Shown: positions 35,777-45,049 of the stretch, piece after piece
Numbering within the stretch: position 1 is the stretch's first letter
Layout: every line of letters starts with the position of its first letter
Source of the DNA: Halomonas qaidamensis
GTDB lineage: Bacteria; Pseudomonadota; Gammaproteobacteria; Pseudomonadales; Halomonadaceae
Assembly: GCF_025917315.1 (NCBI RefSeq)
Contig: NZ_CP080627.1
Coordinates: forward strand, 3,224,001-3,288,000
Length of the DNA stretch: 64,000 nucleotides
Direction of reading: 5' to 3'
Notes under the pieces: model-generated
Told to the model about the DNA's origin: nothing
Seen by the model: the letters and a program-made list of their open reading frames with translations, nothing else
The model's database searches: none
Program-made: the position numbers and the translations under genes

Positions 35777-36187
35777 TTAGTTACCGCGGTACGTTGAGTA
35801 GCCGTAAGGGCTAAGCAGCAGTGGAATGTGGTAATGCTGGTCAGCATCTTCTACCTCGAAAGGCACTGGTACATTGGGGAAGAAAGTAGCGGTGCCGTGT
35901 GCTTCAAACCATTCACCGGTTTCAAACGTCACACGGTAAGTACCTGGTAAGAATGCCTCATCAGTGGGATAAAGGGCTGACACACGACCTGCATCGTCGG
36001 TAGTTGCTGTTGCCAGTGACTCCCAGCCCCCATCGGTATGTCGTTCAAGCTCAACATCAACGCCGGGGGATGGCTGGCCGTTCTGGATATTGAGGACATG
36101 AACGCTTAGCGGGTTATCAGCCGCCAGTGCAGTGGCAGCAACGCTGCTAAAAACCATACCGGCAAACAGGGCAGACAATAGTTTCAT
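35777..36187 (-). CDS. hiuH: Periplasmic hydroxyisourate hydrolase (transthyretin-like)
   Basis: A 136-aa protein with a signal peptide (cleavage near ALA, residue 22) and a transthyretin-like domain that hydrolyses 5-hydroxyisourate. The active-site segments HVLNIQNGQP, RHTDGGWE and HYHIPLLLSPYGYSTYRGN are present. The normal C-terminal signature YRGS reads YRGN here. It is followed upstream by a GlcG-like gene, which is divergent from an HprRS-type two-component system, an arrangement like hiuH-hprRS of enterics. Confidence 0.9.
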   Translation of the reverse strand: MKLLSALFAGMVFSSVAATALAADNPLSVHVLNIQNGQPSPGVDVELERHTDGGWESLATATTDDAGRVSALYPTDEAFLPGTYRVTFETGEWFEAHGTATFFPNVPVPFEVEDADQHYHIPLLLSPYGYSTYRGN

Positions 36188-36236
36188 AAAAAAACATCCT
36201 TTTAGGGTGATAGGTAAAGAGCGATCTTTATGGGAT

Positions 36237-36728
36237 TTACTGGGGTATTACGCTGTCGATAGCCGTCAGGGCACAGCCTTCGTCAATGGCAGAACCACCT
36301 GCTCCGGCAACGCCAAGGGCACCAATCAGCTCACCCTCGACTCTGAGCGGCACACCGCCACCCAATAGCAGCAATTCATCCAACGTGTTTAGGTTGGCCG
36401 ACTCAGGGTCTTGGCGAGCATGCTCAGATAACGCGCGGCTGGTACTGCCGGTCGACAAAGACGTAAATGCTTTGCGTTGGGCGGCCACCGTGTTGTGGGG
36501 GCCGATGTTGTCATCGCGTTGCAAAGCCACCAGGTTGCCACCACGGTCTACCGCAGCGACCACGGCTGTACGGCCATCGGCATGGCACGCTTCCAAGGTG
36601 GCATTCACTAAGCGATTAGCCAGATCTAGCGACAGCGTCTGCTGCTGTAGCGGCCCGGTATCGGCAAGCACGCTACCGGCCAACAAGACAGCACCAAGCA
36701 GGGGCAGGCGAGCACGTCGTGATGTCAT
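36237..36728 (-). CDS. Exported GlcG/HbpS-like protein (DUF336)
   Basis: A 163-aa protein with an N-terminal signal peptide (MTSRRARLPLLGAVLLAGSV) and one GlcG/HbpS domain (NATLEACHADGRTAVVAAVD, GGGVPLRVEGELIGALGVAG). Family members bind heme or small ligands; in some systems they sense redox stress. The ATG at 36728 has AAGGAG upstream, and a longer start is less likely. It lies 49 nt before hiuH and probably shares its transcript, starting at the palindrome 36795-36812. Confidence 0.85.
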   Translation of the reverse strand: MTSRRARLPLLGAVLLAGSVLADTGPLQQQTLSLDLANRLVNATLEACHADGRTAVVAAVDRGGNLVALQRDDNIGPHNTVAAQRKAFTSLSTGSTSRALSEHARQDPESANLNTLDELLLLGGGVPLRVEGELIGALGVAGAGGSAIDEGCALTAIDSVIPQ

Positions 36729-36794
36729 GAAAGTCTCCTTATCAAGTGATGGCATCATCCTGACAGCTCGACCTCGTCAAACACCTGACGGCAG

Positions 36795-36812
36795 CATTAC
36801 AGATTTGTAATG
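36795..36812. promoter_or_regulatory. HprR/CusR-type palindrome in the divergent promoter
   Basis: CATTACA-N4-TGTAATG is a perfect inverted repeat in the 135-nt gap between the GlcG-like gene and the response regulator gene. From memory it closely matches the HprR (YedW) box of E. coli, CATTACA-N4-TGTAATG. It would coordinate the two-component genes with glcG-hiuH. Confidence 0.7.
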
Positions 36813-36863
36813 TGAAAAAGCGTCCGATCCGGCTACTCTGTGTCGATTTCGCGGGGACACGGC

Positions 36864-37535
36864 ATGCGTATCCTGGTAGTAGAAGACGAACAAAAAACCG
36901 CTGATTACCTGAGCAGAGGGCTAGGTGAATCAGGTTATGCCGTTGAGATAGCACGCGATGGATACGATGCGCAGCATTACATTGAAGAGGACGAATTCGA
37001 CCTGATCATTCTTGATGTCATGCTGCCCGGCCTTGATGGCTGGCAGTTGCTACCACTGATCCGCCGCCGCAGCCAAGTACCAGTGCTATTTTTGACCGCC
37101 CGCGATGCCGTGGAGTATCGCGTTAAAGGGCTGGAATTAGGTGCAGACGACTACTTGGTCAAGCCCTTCTCATTTGTCGAACTGCTAGCCCGCGTGCGCA
37201 CACTGTTACGCCGCAGCCCGCCTCGCGAAAGAGAGCACTTTCGCGTCGCCGATTTAGAGATGGATGTTTTGCGCCGCCGCGTTACCCGTCAAGGCGAACG
37301 ACTTGCACTCACCAACAAAGAATTTGCGCTTTTAGAGCTATTTCTCGACCGAGAAGGTGAAGTGCTATCACGCACCTATATTGCTTCTCGGGTGTGGCAA
37401 ATGAATTTTGACAGCGATACCAACGTCGTCGAAGTGGCTATCCGGCGACTTCGCGCTAAACTCGACGACCCCTTTCCCACTAAACTCATCCACACCGAGC
37501 GCGGCATGGGTTATGTGCTTGAGGAGCGTTCTTAA
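36864..37535 (+). CDS. OmpR-family response regulator, HprR/CusR type
   Basis: A 223-aa response regulator with a receiver domain ([20 protein letters not shown]; phosphoacceptor Asp in ILDVMLPG; Lys in [10 protein letters not shown]) and a C-terminal winged helix ([33 protein letters not shown]). The ATG at 36864 matches the family N-terminus. Its stop is overlapped by 1 nt with the sensor kinase start. The divergent hiuH neighbour and the shared palindrome favour an HprR-type, redox-responsive role over pure copper sensing, but both are possible. Confidence 0.9.
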   Translation: MRILVVEDEQKTADYLSRGLGESGYAVEIARDGYDAQHYIEEDEFDLIILDVMLPGLDGWQLLPLIRRRSQVPVLFLTARDAVEYRVKGLELGADDYLVKPFSFVELLARVRTLLRRSPPREREHFRVADLEMDVLRRRVTRQGERLALTNKEFALLELFLDREGEVLSRTYIASRVWQMNFDSDTNVVEVAIRRLRAKLDDPFPTKLIHTERGMGYVLEERS

Positions 37536-38908
37536 TGCCAACGCTGAACTCGTTAGCAACGCGCTTATCGCTACTTTTTGCCCTGGTCAGCGTGCTACTG
37601 CTGGGCAGTATCGGCACTTATCTCTACCACTCGCTGACACGTGAAATTGCTTGGCGTGATGACCAAATGCTGCATGGCCGCCTAGAGCGCATGGAAGCGC
37701 TGCTCTACGATGGTGAAAGTATTACGATGCTTCACCAACGCCCTCAACTCTATGCCAACATGCTGGGCAATCACGACAGCTTACTGTGGGTAATTGATAA
37801 CGAGGGACAGGTATTGATTGAGGTTAACCCAAGCAATCTGCCTGTGCCGGATCTACCGATGACGACGACCGTCCGCTTTAATGATACGTCCGGGTCAATA
37901 CCAGCAAGACTGGCATGGCACACCCTTGAACAAAATGGCCAGCCATTAACACTGGTCGCAGGTAAGTTACTTAATGAGCGTAATCAGATGCTCGCTGCCT
38001 ACCAGTTCAAGCTATGGATTGCATTAATCGTCGGCGCCTTACTGGCATTTTTACTTGGCTGGGGCGTCAGCCGACAGGGGCTTCAACCGCTGCGACGCTT
38101 AGCTGAACAGGCGGCACGCATTGACATTCGCCAACTGAATCATCGCCTAAGTGTGGCTGGCGAAACCGAGGAAATCAGCCGTCTCAGCCAAGGCCTGAAT
38201 CGAATGCTCGATCGATTAGAAGAAGGGTTTTCGCAGCTCTCACGCCACTCTGCAGATATGGCACACGAACTGCGAACCCCCTTAACCAACTTGCTAGGAC
38301 AGACACAACATACCCTGCGCCGGGACAGAAGTGATGCGGAGTATCGTCAGGTGCTGGAATCGAATATCGAAGAGTATGAGCGCTTATCAAGAATGATCGA
38401 TAGCCTGCTGTTCCTAGCACGTACCGAAAGCCCTTCACATACCCTACCCTGTGAGCAGGTCGACCTCGGTGAGTTAGTCACTCAGCTATGTGATTACTTC
38501 GAGGGCATGGCAGAGGACGATGATCGCTCGCTAGTGAACCACAGCCACGGTAGCGTGGTTGCCAACCGTGACCTACTGCGCACAGCCTTAGCCAATCTAA
38601 TCGCTAATGCCCTGCGCTATGGGCGCTCAGGAACCCCTATCAGCATCTCTACCACCAGCGTTGAAGGCCAAATCGAGTTACGCATTCATAATCATGGCCC
38701 CGCGATACCACCAGAAGACTTGCCAAGAGTGTTTGAGCGGTTCTATCGCTGCGACCCAGCGCGAAGCGGCGTGGCAGGTTCAGGCGGCTTAGGGCTAGCC
38801 ATTGTTCGCTCTATTGCACAGTGGCATCAAGGCGACGTCCAGGTTGAAAGTAATAACCAAGAAGGCACTACCTTTACGTTAACGCTCAAGAGTAACGACG
38901 AAGCATAA
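37535..38908 (+). CDS. Sensor histidine kinase, HprS/CusS type
   Basis: A 457-aa inner-membrane kinase of the heavy-metal sensor class. It has a transmembrane helix near the start, a periplasmic domain (about residues 35-160), a second helix (about 165-185), HAMP, the phosphoacceptor motif MAHELRTPLTNLL, and an ATPase domain with NALRYGR and SGGLGLAIVRSI. It should phosphorylate the regulator encoded just upstream. The last residues and stop lie in a 19-bp tandem repeat. Confidence 0.92.
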   Translation: MPTLNSLATRLSLLFALVSVLLLGSIGTYLYHSLTREIAWRDDQMLHGRLERMEALLYDGESITMLHQRPQLYANMLGNHDSLLWVIDNEGQVLIEVNPSNLPVPDLPMTTTVRFNDTSGSIPARLAWHTLEQNGQPLTLVAGKLLNERNQMLAAYQFKLWIALIVGALLAFLLGWGVSRQGLQPLRRLAEQAARIDIRQLNHRLSVAGETEEISRLSQGLNRMLDRLEEGFSQLSRHSADMAHELRTPLTNLLGQTQHTLRRDRSDAEYRQVLESNIEEYERLSRMIDSLLFLARTESPSHTLPCEQVDLGELVTQLCDYFEGMAEDDDRSLVNHSHGSVVANRDLLRTALANLIANALRYGRSGTPISISTTSVEGQIELRIHNHGPAIPPEDLPRVFERFYRCDPARSGVAGSGGLGLAIVRSIAQWHQGDVQVESNNQEGTTFTLTLKSNDEA

Positions 38909-38963
38909 GAGTAACGACGAAGCATAAGAGTAACGACGAATCATAGGAGTAACGACGATTAAG
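38891..38963. repeat. 19-bp tandem repeat, nearly 4 copies, across the kinase stop
   Basis: AGTAACGACGAAGCATAAG occurs at 38891 and 38910 identically, at 38929 with two changes, and in part at 38948. The kinase stop codon is inside unit one and the TAA is repeated in unit two, so the array grew out of the gene's 3' end. Confidence 0.85.
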
Positions 38964-38968
38964 TAACA

Positions 38969-39778
38969 TCATCCACCTAGCCAAGCGTTAATTTCTCGAA
39001 CGACGCGGTCTGGATGGGTCATGTGAATGCAATGCCCTTCGCTTGCCATTATCCGCAGCGTGCTATCAGGTAAATGGGCATGTAGGTAATGACCAACCTC
39101 TGGATTTGCCAAGGAGTCTATCTCACTTTGCAGCACTAAAGAGGGATGTGCCGTTTGAGACAGTAAATGGCGATAGTCTGAGAAAAAAGTGGCGCGCGCA
39201 AACGATTTAGCCACCACCGGGTCGGTAGAGCAGAAACTACTGGAAAGCTCTCCAATTAATTGCTGAGAGCTCTCGGCCCCCATAATGAGAGGCGCCAGAT
39301 AATTGGCCCAGCCCATATAATTTCGATCCATCAGTTCAATAAGCTCTTCAAGATCTGCTCGCTCAAAGCCGCCATAGTAATCTGGCGGCATATTTAGAAA
39401 ACACGGTGAAGGGCAGATCATAATCTGACTGGAGAATCGTTCTGGCTGAGCAATGGCCGCTAATAGGCCAATGTTGCAACTAACTGAATGACCAACAAAA
39501 TGCACCTCAGTCAGATCTAGAGCTTCACAGATGTCGGTCACATCGTGTGCATAGCCTTCCAGGGCACAGTAGCGCGATTCGCTGAAGGCCGAAATTTGCG
39601 ATTGGCCTGATCCCACATAATCAAAAAGCACCAGCGTATAGTGCTCTTGTAATTGTGGAATGAGGTACTGCCACACATTTTGATCACAGCCAAAACCATG
39701 GGCTAACATTAGTGTTTTGCTGCCAGACCCAATAATTTTTACATTATTTCTTTCAATTACTCTTTCTTTCGTCAACAC
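38969..39778 (-). CDS. RsbQ/KAI2-type alpha/beta hydrolase
   Basis: A protein of about 269 aa, closely resembling Bacillus RsbQ (GSGSKTLMLAHGFGCDQNVW, FDYVGSGQSQ, SPCFLNMPPDYYGGFE, SFARATFFSDYRHLL). Counting from an alternative TTG start at 39835, the triad is Ser117 (VGHSVS), Asp240 and His268 (EGHCIHM). RsbQ supplies a hydrophobic ligand signal to a PAS partner. I favour the GTG at 39778 because AGAGG lies 7 nt upstream. The preceding gene on this strand encodes PAS-GGDEF-EAL, suggesting a hydrolase-PAS sensor pair. A convergent kinase gene ends 61 nt away. Confidence 0.85.
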   Translation of the reverse strand: MLTKERVIERNNVKIIGSGSKTLMLAHGFGCDQNVWQYLIPQLQEHYTLVLFDYVGSGQSQISAFSESRYCALEGYAHDVTDICEALDLTEVHFVGHSVSCNIGLLAAIAQPERFSSQIMICPSPCFLNMPPDYYGGFERADLEELIELMDRNYMGWANYLAPLIMGAESSQQLIGELSSSFCSTDPVVAKSFARATFFSDYRHLLSQTAHPSLVLQSEIDSLANPEVGHYLHAHLPDSTLRIMASEGHCIHMTHPDRVVREINAWLGG

Positions 39779-39938
39779 GTAAACGCCTCTACTTTCTTCT
39801 AACAAATCTGCTATTTTTTTAAAACCTTCCAACAATCTTTAACTTCTTTTAGCAACATCGCTTAATAAAATTATCGCTAATTTTAGATTAAAACACTTCA
39901 CTAAATTATCTCAAAAAATTAATCTTATGCTGTCGAAC

Positions 39939-41681
39939 TCAAACACCTGAATGTTTAAATTTTCGTTGAAATCCCCCTTTTTCCCACTCTTCGATCCATT
40001 TTTTAAAAGCGGTCGCTGTCATCGGGCGGGCAATAAAATATCCTTGTCCACATTCACAGCCTAGTTCAATAAGCTGCTGACTATGTTGAAGAGTTTCAAC
40101 ACCTTCTGCGACCAAGTCACATTCGAACGCGCCTGCAAAACCAATAACGCCCTTTAGAATGGCAAGGTCGCCAACGCTAGTCAGCATGTTTTGTACAAAA
40201 CTACGATCGATTTTAAGTGTATCGACCGATAGGTCTCTTAGGTGGCTTAATGAGGAGTAACCGGTCCCAAAGTCATCTAATGAGATACGAATTCCCATCA
40301 TACGACAGGCAGTCAACACCGAGTAAACATGACTGACGTCCTCGATAGTGCTTGTTTCCAGCACTTCAAGCTCAAGCCGCTGTTTAGGTAAGTTGGGGAA
40401 GCCTGCTAGTAGGCTGCTTAAATCGTGAAGAAACTGGGAATGCTGTAAGTGATACCCATCAATATTAACACTCACATGGAAATTCAAACCCTGCTGAAGC
40501 CACGCCTGAAGCTGGCAAAGCGCGCTATTAATTACCCAGCGTCCCAGCTCTATCCCGGTAGCCGTATTAGTAAGCACAGGTAAAAAAGTAGCCGGTGCTT
40601 TTAACCCCTCATCAGGATGGTTCCAACGTATGAGAGCTTCTGCTCCCAGCACCTTACCCGTCAACATATTGATTTTTGGTTGATAGTAAAGCTCAAACTG
40701 GCCATCTTCCATCGCCTCCCTAATGGCAGATAGCTCTGATTGCTTGCCTTTTTGCACTTGCTCATTGTCGACATTGAATAGACATATCTGATTCTTACCA
40801 GCAAGCTTTGCTTGATACATCGCTTGGTCAGCCTGACGGATTAGCTGGTCTGGCTCAACGTCTTTCGACTGTGGATATAGCGTAACGCCAATACTGGCCG
40901 AGAGCTGTAAAAGCACAGAATCGATATCAAAAGGTTCTGCTAACTTACTGATCAGCCGAGAAAGTGCTTCTTCTACTAAACTGGCACTAAAGCTGCTATT
41001 TAAAAAAATCACAAACTCATCACCACCAAAGCGGGCAATTAAGTCATCACTTCTGAGGTTACTGGCCAATCGCTTAGCGACTAGTTGGAGTATTTTATCG
41101 CCCATATGGTGACCGTAGCGATCATTAACCTCTTTGAATCCATCAAGATCAACAAACGCAAGCGCAAATGCCAAGCCATCTTTCTTGGAATCAACGATTT
41201 TCTGGTCAAGGTGTTTGGTCAAGGCAGTGCGATTAGGTAGACCTGTCAACTGGTCAGTGTCTGATATGGTACGCAGCAAAGAAACTTTTTGCTCTAGCAG
41301 TTGTTTGGTTTCTGTCAGCTCTTCAAACAGTTGTTCAGAGCGGCTAGCACTACTAATACTCCAAAAAAGTCGTTCATTGTCGCTATCGCCACAACGTACA
41401 CTAACCACAATGGGTAGTACGCTATTAGAGCGGGTCACCATAGAAAGACGGATTTCTTCGCACCGTTTTTCACGTACCAAAATAGGCACTATATAAGTGT
41501 CATACATAATCTGTGACGCTCTGCTTAATAGCGTAAACAGATCAATATCCACTACTTCATCCGTTGAATAACCGTGATATTGCTCAAGATAGCGATTACT
41601 ATAGAGAATCCGACGTTTATAGTCGGTCACCATGCACCCTACAGGGAAATCATTAAGCGCATATAAGTTAGCTATAACCAT
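39939..41681 (-). CDS. PAS-GGDEF-EAL cyclic-di-GMP protein
   Basis: A 580-aa cytoplasmic protein. A PAS-like domain (about residues 10-115; CMVTDYKRRILYSNRYLEQY) is followed by GGDEF (LTGLPNRTALTKHLD, FGGDEFVIF) and EAL (GAEALIRWNHP, DDFGTGYSSLSHL, LVAEGVET). Both catalytic motifs look intact, so it could make and degrade c-di-GMP. Its direct downstream neighbour is an RsbQ-type hydrolase, so the PAS domain may receive that protein's signal. Confidence 0.92.
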   Translation of the reverse strand: MVIANLYALNDFPVGCMVTDYKRRILYSNRYLEQYHGYSTDEVVDIDLFTLLSRASQIMYDTYIVPILVREKRCEEIRLSMVTRSNSVLPIVVSVRCGDSDNERLFWSISSASRSEQLFEELTETKQLLEQKVSLLRTISDTDQLTGLPNRTALTKHLDQKIVDSKKDGLAFALAFVDLDGFKEVNDRYGHHMGDKILQLVAKRLASNLRSDDLIARFGGDEFVIFLNSSFSASLVEEALSRLISKLAEPFDIDSVLLQLSASIGVTLYPQSKDVEPDQLIRQADQAMYQAKLAGKNQICLFNVDNEQVQKGKQSELSAIREAMEDGQFELYYQPKINMLTGKVLGAEALIRWNHPDEGLKAPATFLPVLTNTATGIELGRWVINSALCQLQAWLQQGLNFHVSVNIDGYHLQHSQFLHDLSSLLAGFPNLPKQRLELEVLETSTIEDVSHVYSVLTACRMMGIRISLDDFGTGYSSLSHLRDLSVDTLKIDRSFVQNMLTSVGDLAILKGVIGFAGAFECDLVAEGVETLQHSQQLIELGCECGQGYFIARPMTATAFKKWIEEWEKGGFQRKFKHSGV

Positions 41682-41820
41682 GATCTGCCTTGAGTAAAGT
41701 CACGATGATTTATGAGTAAAAGTATTTTACATATGCGTATAGTCTCTGATAATGAAATAAGTTGCCATTTTTAAAGCGTAACTATTTGATACAAAGATAA
41801 GAATTTTCAATATCCACATG

Positions 41821-41840
41821 AAAAGCCCCCCAGAGGGAGC
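41821..41840 (-). terminator. Terminator after ccoG
   Basis: On the minus strand GCTCCC-TCT-GGGGGGC pairs with a single G-U and is followed by TTTT. It lies 16 nt past the ccoG stop. Confidence 0.6.
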
Positions 41841-41855
41841 GTTCTCAGGAAACAG

Positions 41856-43337
41856 TTATTCTCTTTGAGGCCCTAGGAAGCGTGTTTCGTTGGAGCTTGT
41901 TATCGACGGGTCGTCTAAAGCGACAAAATGTAGCTCAATAGAGTGGCTAGGCAGCCTAAGGGTGTCCTCTTCTACGGTCAGTGCAATGCGTAAGTGGCGG
42001 GTTTTGTTAGCTTCTACCTCAATGGTTTCCACTCCTTGTAAACGCAGGCCTGGCAGACCCGCGGCTGATAGCGCATAACGATGCGGCTGGCTATCGTGAT
42101 TACGTAGCGTTACGTTGTAATAATTAATGACCCGCCCATCTGCCGTGCCTTCAAACAGCGTTTGCCGGTCCCGCACAATGTCCACGTCAATAGGTACTCG
42201 CGTATTCAAGAAACTAACGAGCAGTACCACCATGGATAGCAGTGCTACCGCGTAAGCAATTAGCTGCGGACGCCAAAAACGGGTGGTTTTACCTGACAAC
42301 GCCCGCTCTGTGGTATATCGCACAAGGCCAAGCGGTTTATTAATACGTGCCATTACGCTGTCACAGGCATCAATACACGCGGCACAGCCAATGCATTCAT
42401 ACTGCAACCCATCACGAATATCGATGCCTGTTGGGCATACCTGAACACACAGCTCACAGTCGATGCAGTCGCCAACCCGGGTTGTTTCAATACCCTTATG
42501 GAGATGATTGTTCTTGAGATGATTGCGACGCGGCTCACCGCGGGCAGCATCATAAGACACGATTAGCGTATTAGCGTCGAACATCGCTGACTGAAAGCGC
42601 GAGTAAGGACACATATGAAGACATACTTGATGGCGCAGCCAGCCAGCATTTAAGTACGTAAAAACCGTGAAGAAGCCGATCCAAAATAGCGCCCAGGGGT
42701 GCGCATTTAGGCTGATAAAATCCACCACTAACGCTCGAATCGGCGTGAAATAACCGACGAAGGTGACCCCTGTTGCCAAAGCAATTAGCAGCCAAGCGGT
42801 ATGTTTAGCTGTCTTACGCCACAGCGTATCCAGCGTACGTGGTGCCTTATCACGGCGTATGCGCCGGTGCCGTGGCCCTTCCAAGCGATGCTCAAACCAT
42901 ATAAACAAAAAGGTCCAAACACTTTGCGGGCAGCTATAGCCACACCACACTCGGCCAGCCGCTACCGTGATCAAAAACAGGCCAAACGCGCACAGCACTA
43001 AGATCCAGGTAAGTAAGATAAAATCTTGTGGATAAAACGTCGCCGCAAACAGATGAAACTCTTGTGCAGAAAGATCGAACCATACCAGCGGCCGATCCCC
43101 CCAGTTGACCCATGGCAAGCCAAAATACAGCGCCATTAGCAACCAATTCGAGCGCCGCCGAATGCGCTGAAAAAAACCACCTATCTCTCGCACGTACACA
43201 TGCCCAAGCTTAGGGGGCTTACTATGATGAGGTGGCTGATAGCTAGATGGCTGAGCATGAGATGGCTGAGAGGATGGCGTATGGTGACTAACCGAAGGGT
43301 CTGTGGTCAGGTTTTGCAGTGGAATGCGTTGCGTCAT
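41856..43337 (-). CDS. ccoG: Cytochrome cbb3 oxidase accessory ferredoxin CcoG
   Basis: A 493-aa inner-membrane iron-sulfur protein (RdxA/FixG family) that reduces copper for cbb3 oxidase assembly. It has a basic N-terminus, membrane helices in the first half (WLLMALYFGLPWVNW, FHLFAATFYPQDFILLTWIL), the GRVWCGYSCPQSVW motif, two 4Fe-4S motifs (CIDCELCVQVCP, CIGCAACIDACD) and a C-terminal Ig-like periplasmic domain. I start at the ATG at 43337. No ccoNOP gene is in the window. Confidence 0.93.
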   Translation of the reverse strand: MTQRIPLQNLTTDPSVSHHTPSSQPSHAQPSSYQPPHHSKPPKLGHVYVREIGGFFQRIRRRSNWLLMALYFGLPWVNWGDRPLVWFDLSAQEFHLFAATFYPQDFILLTWILVLCAFGLFLITVAAGRVWCGYSCPQSVWTFLFIWFEHRLEGPRHRRIRRDKAPRTLDTLWRKTAKHTAWLLIALATGVTFVGYFTPIRALVVDFISLNAHPWALFWIGFFTVFTYLNAGWLRHQVCLHMCPYSRFQSAMFDANTLIVSYDAARGEPRRNHLKNNHLHKGIETTRVGDCIDCELCVQVCPTGIDIRDGLQYECIGCAACIDACDSVMARINKPLGLVRYTTERALSGKTTRFWRPQLIAYAVALLSMVVLLVSFLNTRVPIDVDIVRDRQTLFEGTADGRVINYYNVTLRNHDSQPHRYALSAAGLPGLRLQGVETIEVEANKTRHLRIALTVEEDTLRLPSHSIELHFVALDDPSITSSNETRFLGPQRE

Positions 43338-43639
43338 ACCGATATCCAAAAAGGAGAGAATAGAGGTCTATACGATCGAGGGGCGTCGCCGATGATTCAC
43401 CACTACTATCCCCACTAAGCGGCACTACAAACAGGCGCAGTTTTAGAGAAATAGTGCGTATCAGTTTAAGGATTGCCCACTAGCAACCCCGCTGCTGATA
43501 TGCTTTTTTTTAATAGACGTGAGCCTGTTTTAAGTTTCTTACATGCGCCACAGTGGCCTCCCCCAACGGCAGAGAGCCTCACTGTAATGGCGTATATTGA
43601 CGCTCTGCTCTACTCAACGCATCGACGATGGTTTACACC

Positions 43640-45049
43640 ATGAAACGTTATGAACAATTTGCTGATGAGATAGCCACGCTGATCCGCCAGGGCGTGCTTG
43701 GCCCTGGCGAGCGGATCCCGTCTGTTCGCCAGGCCAGCCACCGCCACGGGATCAGCCCGTCGACGGTGTTTCAGGCTTACTACCTCCTGGAAAATCGCGG
43801 GCTCATCACAGCGCGGGCGCGCTCAGGCTATTTTGTTCGTGAACATGCTCGGCGCCTGCTGGGTGAACCACGGATGACGTTGCAACCCACCGACCCAGCG
43901 GAAGTAGAGGTCAGTGAGCTCGTATTTTCGGTACTCGACTCACTGCAGGATGACCGAACGGTGCCCTTTGGGTCCGCCTTTCCAAGCCCCGAACTTTTCC
44001 CGCTGTCGCGTCTTAGCACCAGCATGACACGGGGGCTACGAGCACTTTCGCCTCAGCAAGTGGTGGCTGATATGACCACTGGACATATCGATCTGTGTCG
44101 ACAGATTGCCTTGCGCTACATGCTAGGCGGTATTCAACTACCGATGGAAGAGCTGGTGATTACCAATGGCGCAATGGAGGCCCTTAACTTAGCCCTACAG
44201 TGCGTAACCCAGCCGGGAGACCTTGTAGCGATTGAGTCGCCGGCGTTTTATGCCAGCTTACAAGTGTTGGAACGGCTGAAGCTGCGAGCGGTGGAAATTC
44301 CGGTTCACCCACGGGAGGGCATTGATCTAGAGATATTGGCAGAACGCCTGGAAGCATTGCCTATTAAAGCCTGCTGGTTTATGAGCCATCTGCAAAACCC
44401 ACTCGGTGCCAGTCTAAGCAAGGAACGAAAACAGGCGCTGTATCAGCTATTAAAGCAGCATCAAGTTCCCATGTTAGAAGATGATGTGTATGCCGAGCTG
44501 ACCTTTGGTAGCTCCCCTCCTGCTCCGGTAAAAGCGTTTGATGAGGAGGGGCTAGTTATCCACTGTAGCTCTTTCTCGAAATGCTTGGCGCCTGGCTATC
44601 GTGTTGGCTGGGTAGCAGGCGGACGCTACGCAGAAGCCATTTCACGACTGAAGTTAATGACGACCATCTCGCCTTCCATTCCCGCCCAAGCAGCCATTGC
44701 CGATTATTTACAGCACGGTGGCTATGACCGCCACTTACGTAAGCTCCGCCATGCGCTAGAAGCCCAACAAGGCAGCATGCTAGCGTCTGCAGATCGCCAC
44801 TTCCCCACCCAAACGCGTATTACCCGCCCTGCTGGCGGCTATTTTTTGTGGGTAGAGTTTCCTGAGCAAGTGGATTCGCTGCGCTTATTTAACATGGCGC
44901 GCGACCATGGCGTTAGCTTAGCCCCAGGCCCCATCTTTTCGGCCACCCAACAGTTCCGGCACTGCGTACGCTTAAGCTACGGCCATCCATGGACAGCGCG
45001 GAGCGAACGGGGCATGGAAACCCTTGGGCAGCTGCTAAATCTGTTTTAA
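43640..45049 (+). CDS. MocR-type GntR/aminotransferase-fold regulator
   Basis: A 469-aa protein with an N-terminal GntR winged helix (GPGERIPSVRQASHRHGISP) joined to an aspartate aminotransferase-fold domain. The PLP lysine lies in SSFSKCLAPGYRVGWV, and AIESPAFYASLQVLERL is typical. MocR regulators use the PLP domain as a sensor, though some members act as aminotransferases. It is alone, downstream of nothing in its direction, divergent from ccoG. The target is not evident. Confidence 0.9.
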   Translation: MKRYEQFADEIATLIRQGVLGPGERIPSVRQASHRHGISPSTVFQAYYLLENRGLITARARSGYFVREHARRLLGEPRMTLQPTDPAEVEVSELVFSVLDSLQDDRTVPFGSAFPSPELFPLSRLSTSMTRGLRALSPQQVVADMTTGHIDLCRQIALRYMLGGIQLPMEELVITNGAMEALNLALQCVTQPGDLVAIESPAFYASLQVLERLKLRAVEIPVHPREGIDLEILAERLEALPIKACWFMSHLQNPLGASLSKERKQALYQLLKQHQVPMLEDDVYAELTFGSSPPAPVKAFDEEGLVIHCSSFSKCLAPGYRVGWVAGGRYAEAISRLKLMTTISPSIPAQAAIADYLQHGGYDRHLRKLRHALEAQQGSMLASADRHFPTQTRITRPAGGYFLWVEFPEQVDSLRLFNMARDHGVSLAPGPIFSATQQFRHCVRLSYGHPWTARSERGMETLGQLLNLF

